34,926 bases of DNA from Saprospiraceae bacterium. Lineage in GTDB: Bacteria; Bacteroidota; Bacteroidia; Chitinophagales; Saprospiraceae. Positions 33,403-34,926 of this stretch are shown here, in pieces (within the stretch, counting starts at the first letter, position 1; each line of letters opens with the position of its first letter). The stretch covers positions 1-34,926 of the forward strand of contig JAHDGJ010000026.1 in the NCBI GenBank assembly GCA_020627705.1. The letters run 5' to 3'. Both the position numbers and the translations under genes were made by a program. The notes under the pieces were generated by a model. It was given only the letters and a program-made list of their open reading frames with translations. It was not told where the DNA came from and ran no database searches.

Positions 33403-33789
33403 ATGAGTAATCTAACTACAAAGGGAATTCAAGTTTCTGTGCGTCCAAATTTTTTGGAGGAAAGTTCTTATCCTGATAAGGGCAAATTTGTTTACGCCTA
33501 CCATGTTAAAATTCACAATAAGGGATTCCATGAAGTGCAATTATTGAATAGGCATTGGATTATTTTGGATGCCAACAATCAACGTAGAGAGGTTAGAGGT
33601 CCAGGGGTCATTGGGGTACAACCTATTATTGGACCAGGTGAAAGCCATTCGTATGATTCTTTTTCTGTTCTACAAACACCAATTGGAAAGATGTATGGAC
33701 TTTATGAGATGAAGAATCTAGATACCAATGAATTCTTTGAAGTTCGTATACCTCCATTTAGACTCATTGCTTCTTACGTTAACAACTAG
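33403..33789 (+). CDS. apaG: ApaG-domain protein
   Basis: This 128-residue protein of the ApaG family has a fibronectin-type beta sandwich. Family features are VSVRPNFLEESSYPDKGKFV, the YHVKIHNKGFHEVQLLNRHW strands, VRGPGVIGVQPIIGPGESHS and the end FEVRIPPFRLIA. ApaG is linked in enterobacteria to cobalt/magnesium tolerance, but its biochemical role is not settled. It is the last gene of yicC-gmk-apaG. Its stop shares the palindromic tetramer CTAG with the stop of the convergent alkyltransferase gene. Confidence 0.9.
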   Translation: MSNLTTKGIQVSVRPNFLEESSYPDKGKFVYAYHVKIHNKGFHEVQLLNRHWIILDANNQRREVRGPGVIGVQPIIGPGESHSYDSFSVLQTPIGKMYGLYEMKNLDTNEFFEVRIPPFRLIASYVNN

Positions 33790-34277
33790 AACAAAGATTT
33801 TTGTAATGGAAATTTTATTGGATTTTCAAGATTTAAAAGTCTTCGCTTTAAATCGAGTCCTAAAGCATAGCCTGTGAGGCTTCCATCTGAGCCTATTACT
33901 CTATGACAGGGTATTACAAAAGGAATCGGATTTAGTGCATTTGCTCTTCCGACAGCACGGATGGCTTTTTCATTGTTAAGGTTTTTGGCTAATTGTAGAT
34001 AGCTTGTTGTCGTACCATAGGGTATGTCGATAAGGGAATTCCATACTGTTCGATGGAAATCGGAAGCATGTTGTAGATCTAGATTAACGGTAAACTTTTG
34101 CAGTCTTCCATCAAAATAGTCCAGCAATTCTTTTCTACATAAGAAGCTATGATGCGACTCGAATTCATCCATCGGCTGCTCTGCAATACGAATTTGTGTG
34201 ATTCCTTTATCAGAACTTAGAATTTGAAAGTTGCCAAAATCACAATCTAATAAGGAACAATATTTAGGTCTTTGCAT
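33786..34277 (-). CDS. ogt: methylated-DNA-protein-cysteine methyltransferase
   Basis: This protein removes alkyl groups from O6-alkylguanine in DNA by suicide transfer to a Cys. The C-terminal domain shows FHRTVWNSLIDIPYGTTTSY, then AIRAVGRANALNPIPFVIPCHRVIGSDGSLTGYALGLDLK in pieces that match the family, with active-site Cys124 in PCHRV. The start is set at the ATG at 34277 (163 residues). A further in-frame ATG at 34334 would add 19 mostly hydrophobic residues not seen in this family and would reach to within six bases of tRNA-Phe. It converges with apaG, sharing four bases. No Ada regulatory domain is fused, so it is the Ogt/MGMT type. Confidence 0.92.
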   Translation of the reverse strand: MQRPKYCSLLDCDFGNFQILSSDKGITQIRIAEQPMDEFESHHSFLCRKELLDYFDGRLQKFTVNLDLQHASDFHRTVWNSLIDIPYGTTTSYLQLAKNLNNEKAIRAVGRANALNPIPFVIPCHRVIGSDGSLTGYALGLDLKRRLLNLENPIKFPLQKSLF

Positions 34278-34339
34278 AAAAAAAGTACGAACATAGGTAA
34301 GTAAAAGAAAAAAGAGTATAAATTTGCCATCCATTTAAA

Positions 34340-34412
34340 GGTGCCTTAGCTCAGTTGGTAGAGCAATGGACTGAAAATCCATGTGTCCCTGGTTCGATTC
34401 CTGGAGGCACCA
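34340..34412 (+). tRNA. tRNA-Phe (anticodon GAA)
   Basis: The acceptor arms GGTGCCT and AGGCACC pair fully, the D arm is GCTC/GAGC, the anticodon stem ATGGA/TCCAT encloses CTGAAAA (anticodon GAA), and the T arm is CCTGG/CCTGG around TTCGATT (with G-T pairs). The discriminator base is A. No CCA is encoded. A strong terminator follows at once. Confidence 0.96.
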
Positions 34413-34414
34413 CG

Positions 34415-34451
34415 AAAGCCCGCTTCATTTTTGAAGTGGGCTTTTTGTTTT
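34415..34451 (+). terminator. intrinsic terminator of tRNA-Phe
   Basis: AAAGCCCGCTTC pairs with GAAGTGGGCTTT (one G-T wobble) around a short T-rich loop, with a T-run after it. Confidence 0.85.
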
Positions 34452-34477
34452 ATAGAAACCATTTAAGAGGATTCGAA

Positions 34478-34495
34478 CCTGATTCGATCCTGGAG
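34478..34495. repeat. imperfect copy of the tRNA-Phe T-arm
   Basis: CCTGATTCGATCCTGGAG resembles the tRNA-Phe T-arm segment CCTGGTTCGATTCCTGGAG at 34388-34406, with one substitution and one deleted base. Next to it, GGATTCGAACC at 34469-34479 is the reverse complement of a generic T-arm. This could be a relic of recombination at the tRNA, but the match is short. Confidence 0.4.
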
Positions 34496-34507
34496 ATGAC
34501 CGAACGG

Positions 34508-34555
34508 TTCCGCCTCAAAGAGGTGGAATTAAAAGGTGTTAAATACACCTTTTAA
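34508..34555. repeat. two adjacent hairpins between tRNA-Phe and the tandem array
   Basis: TTCCGCCTC-aaa-GAGGTGGAA (34508-34528, one G-T pair) is followed without a gap by TTAAAAGGTGT-taaat-ACACCTTTTAA (34529-34555, perfect 11-bp stem). Neither has a long T-run. No gene is seen from the tRNA-Phe terminator to the window end. Confidence 0.65.
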
Positions 34556-34565
34556 AGAGAGGGAA

Positions 34566-34926
34566 CCGACAGCTCCGTCTGTCGGGCGGGCAAGGGAAAA
34601 TGATTATAGCGAGAACCTAAGATGTGGACAAGGATGTCGGCGTCCCTGCCGTAGCGAATCAAGATTTTGAAATGTTGAGAAATGAAGAGAGGGAACCGAC
34701 AGCTCCGTCTGTCGGGCGGGCAAGGGAAAATGATTAAAGCGAGAACCGACAGCTCCGTCTGTCGGGCGGGTAAGGGAAAATGATTAAAGCGAGAACCGAC
34801 AGCTCCGTCTGTCGGGCGGGCAAGGGAAAATGATTAAAGCGAGAACCGACAGCTCCGTCTGTCGGGCGGGTAAGGGAAAATGATTAAAGCGAGAACCGAC
34901 AGCTCCGTCTGTCGGGCGGGTAAGGG
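34566..34926. repeat. tandem array with exact 50-bp period, hairpin in each unit
   Basis: Copies of the core CCGACAGCTCCGTCTGTCGG begin at 34566, 34696, 34746, 34796, 34846 and 34896. The last five are exactly 50 bp apart; the first is followed by an 80-bp unique stretch (34616-34695). Each core folds into a 7-bp stem with loop CTCCGT. The rest of the unit (GCGGG, C or T, AAGGGAAAATGATTAAAG, CGAGAA) is identical apart from one C/T site, plus one base in the first copy. The array is cut by the window end. The unit is GC-richer than the surroundings. No unique spacers occur, so it is not CRISPR. Confidence 0.92.

Noticed and set aside
34278-34334. N-terminal extension of the alkyltransferase
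   Set aside because: Nineteen mostly hydrophobic residues not seen in the family, reaching to within six bases of tRNA-Phe.
34355-34555. 66-residue plus-strand ORF
   Set aside because: It reads through tRNA-Phe and the hairpins; the protein is the usual artefact of translating a tRNA.
34566-34926. CRISPR array
   Set aside because: The repeats are directly tandem with no unique spacers, and no cas gene is in the window.

Overview
The window is chromosomal DNA from a free-living, AT-rich member of the phylum Bacteroidota. The evidence is three secreted proteins with type IX secretion (T9SS) C-terminal sorting domains, a gliding lipoprotein of the GldH type, a PorE-like TPR/PD40/OmpA protein, a TonB-dependent receptor with a carboxypeptidase-regulatory N-domain, promoter candidates of the TTTG-N19-21-TAnnTTTG type, and mostly weak Shine-Dalgarno sequences. 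The protein style fits Saprospiria or Cytophagia-like relatives, but the sequence alone does not fix the class. Most of the window is ordinary core and surface-biology gene content. I see no transposase, integrase, phage gene, CRISPR array or recognisable defence system.

Layout. 1-500: tRNA-Asn (minus) and an isolated short transcription unit encoding a 29-residue membrane peptide. 675-6160: a T9SS cargo protein, a secreted amidohydrolase and a TonB-dependent receptor, with a 427-bp gene-poor gap before the receptor. 6200-9040 (minus): a TlpA-like thioredoxin, then grpE-dnaJ-gldH, with a striking inverted repeat ahead of grpE. 9123-10339 (plus): a flavin reductase-like protein and a TMEM220-type membrane protein. 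10293-13638 (minus): rlmD, an unknown protein, a DUF1648 protein and a flippase-like membrane protein. 13799-19348: a small TonB-C-like secreted protein (plus), then minus-strand genes for a TPR protein, the PorE-like protein, a DinB/radical SAM pair and ssb.

19588-25060: a secreted T9SS lipase-like hydrolase (plus), an acetyltransferase/fatty-acid desaturase pair (minus), and a PhzF-like protein with pth (plus). 25110-27782: a large secreted M43-type metalloprotease with PKD-like and CUB-like domains and a T9SS domain. 27793-31737 (minus): an operon of HU, a TPR membrane protein, a 30-residue very basic ribosome-type protein, RNase E/G and a glycosyltransferase. 31953-33789 (plus): yicC-gmk-apaG. 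It is followed by a convergent O6-alkylguanine alkyltransferase and tRNA-Phe.

The last 360 bases are the least ordinary part. After tRNA-Phe and its terminator come an imperfect copy of the tRNA T-arm, two hairpins, and a tandem array with an exact 50-bp period. Each unit carries a 7-bp-stem hairpin, and the array runs off the window end. Other points worth checking are the isolated 29-residue peptide gene, the long inverted repeat before grpE, and a terminator for the metalloprotease gene that lies inside the opposing glycosyltransferase gene and shares an arm with a second, mutually exclusive hairpin.
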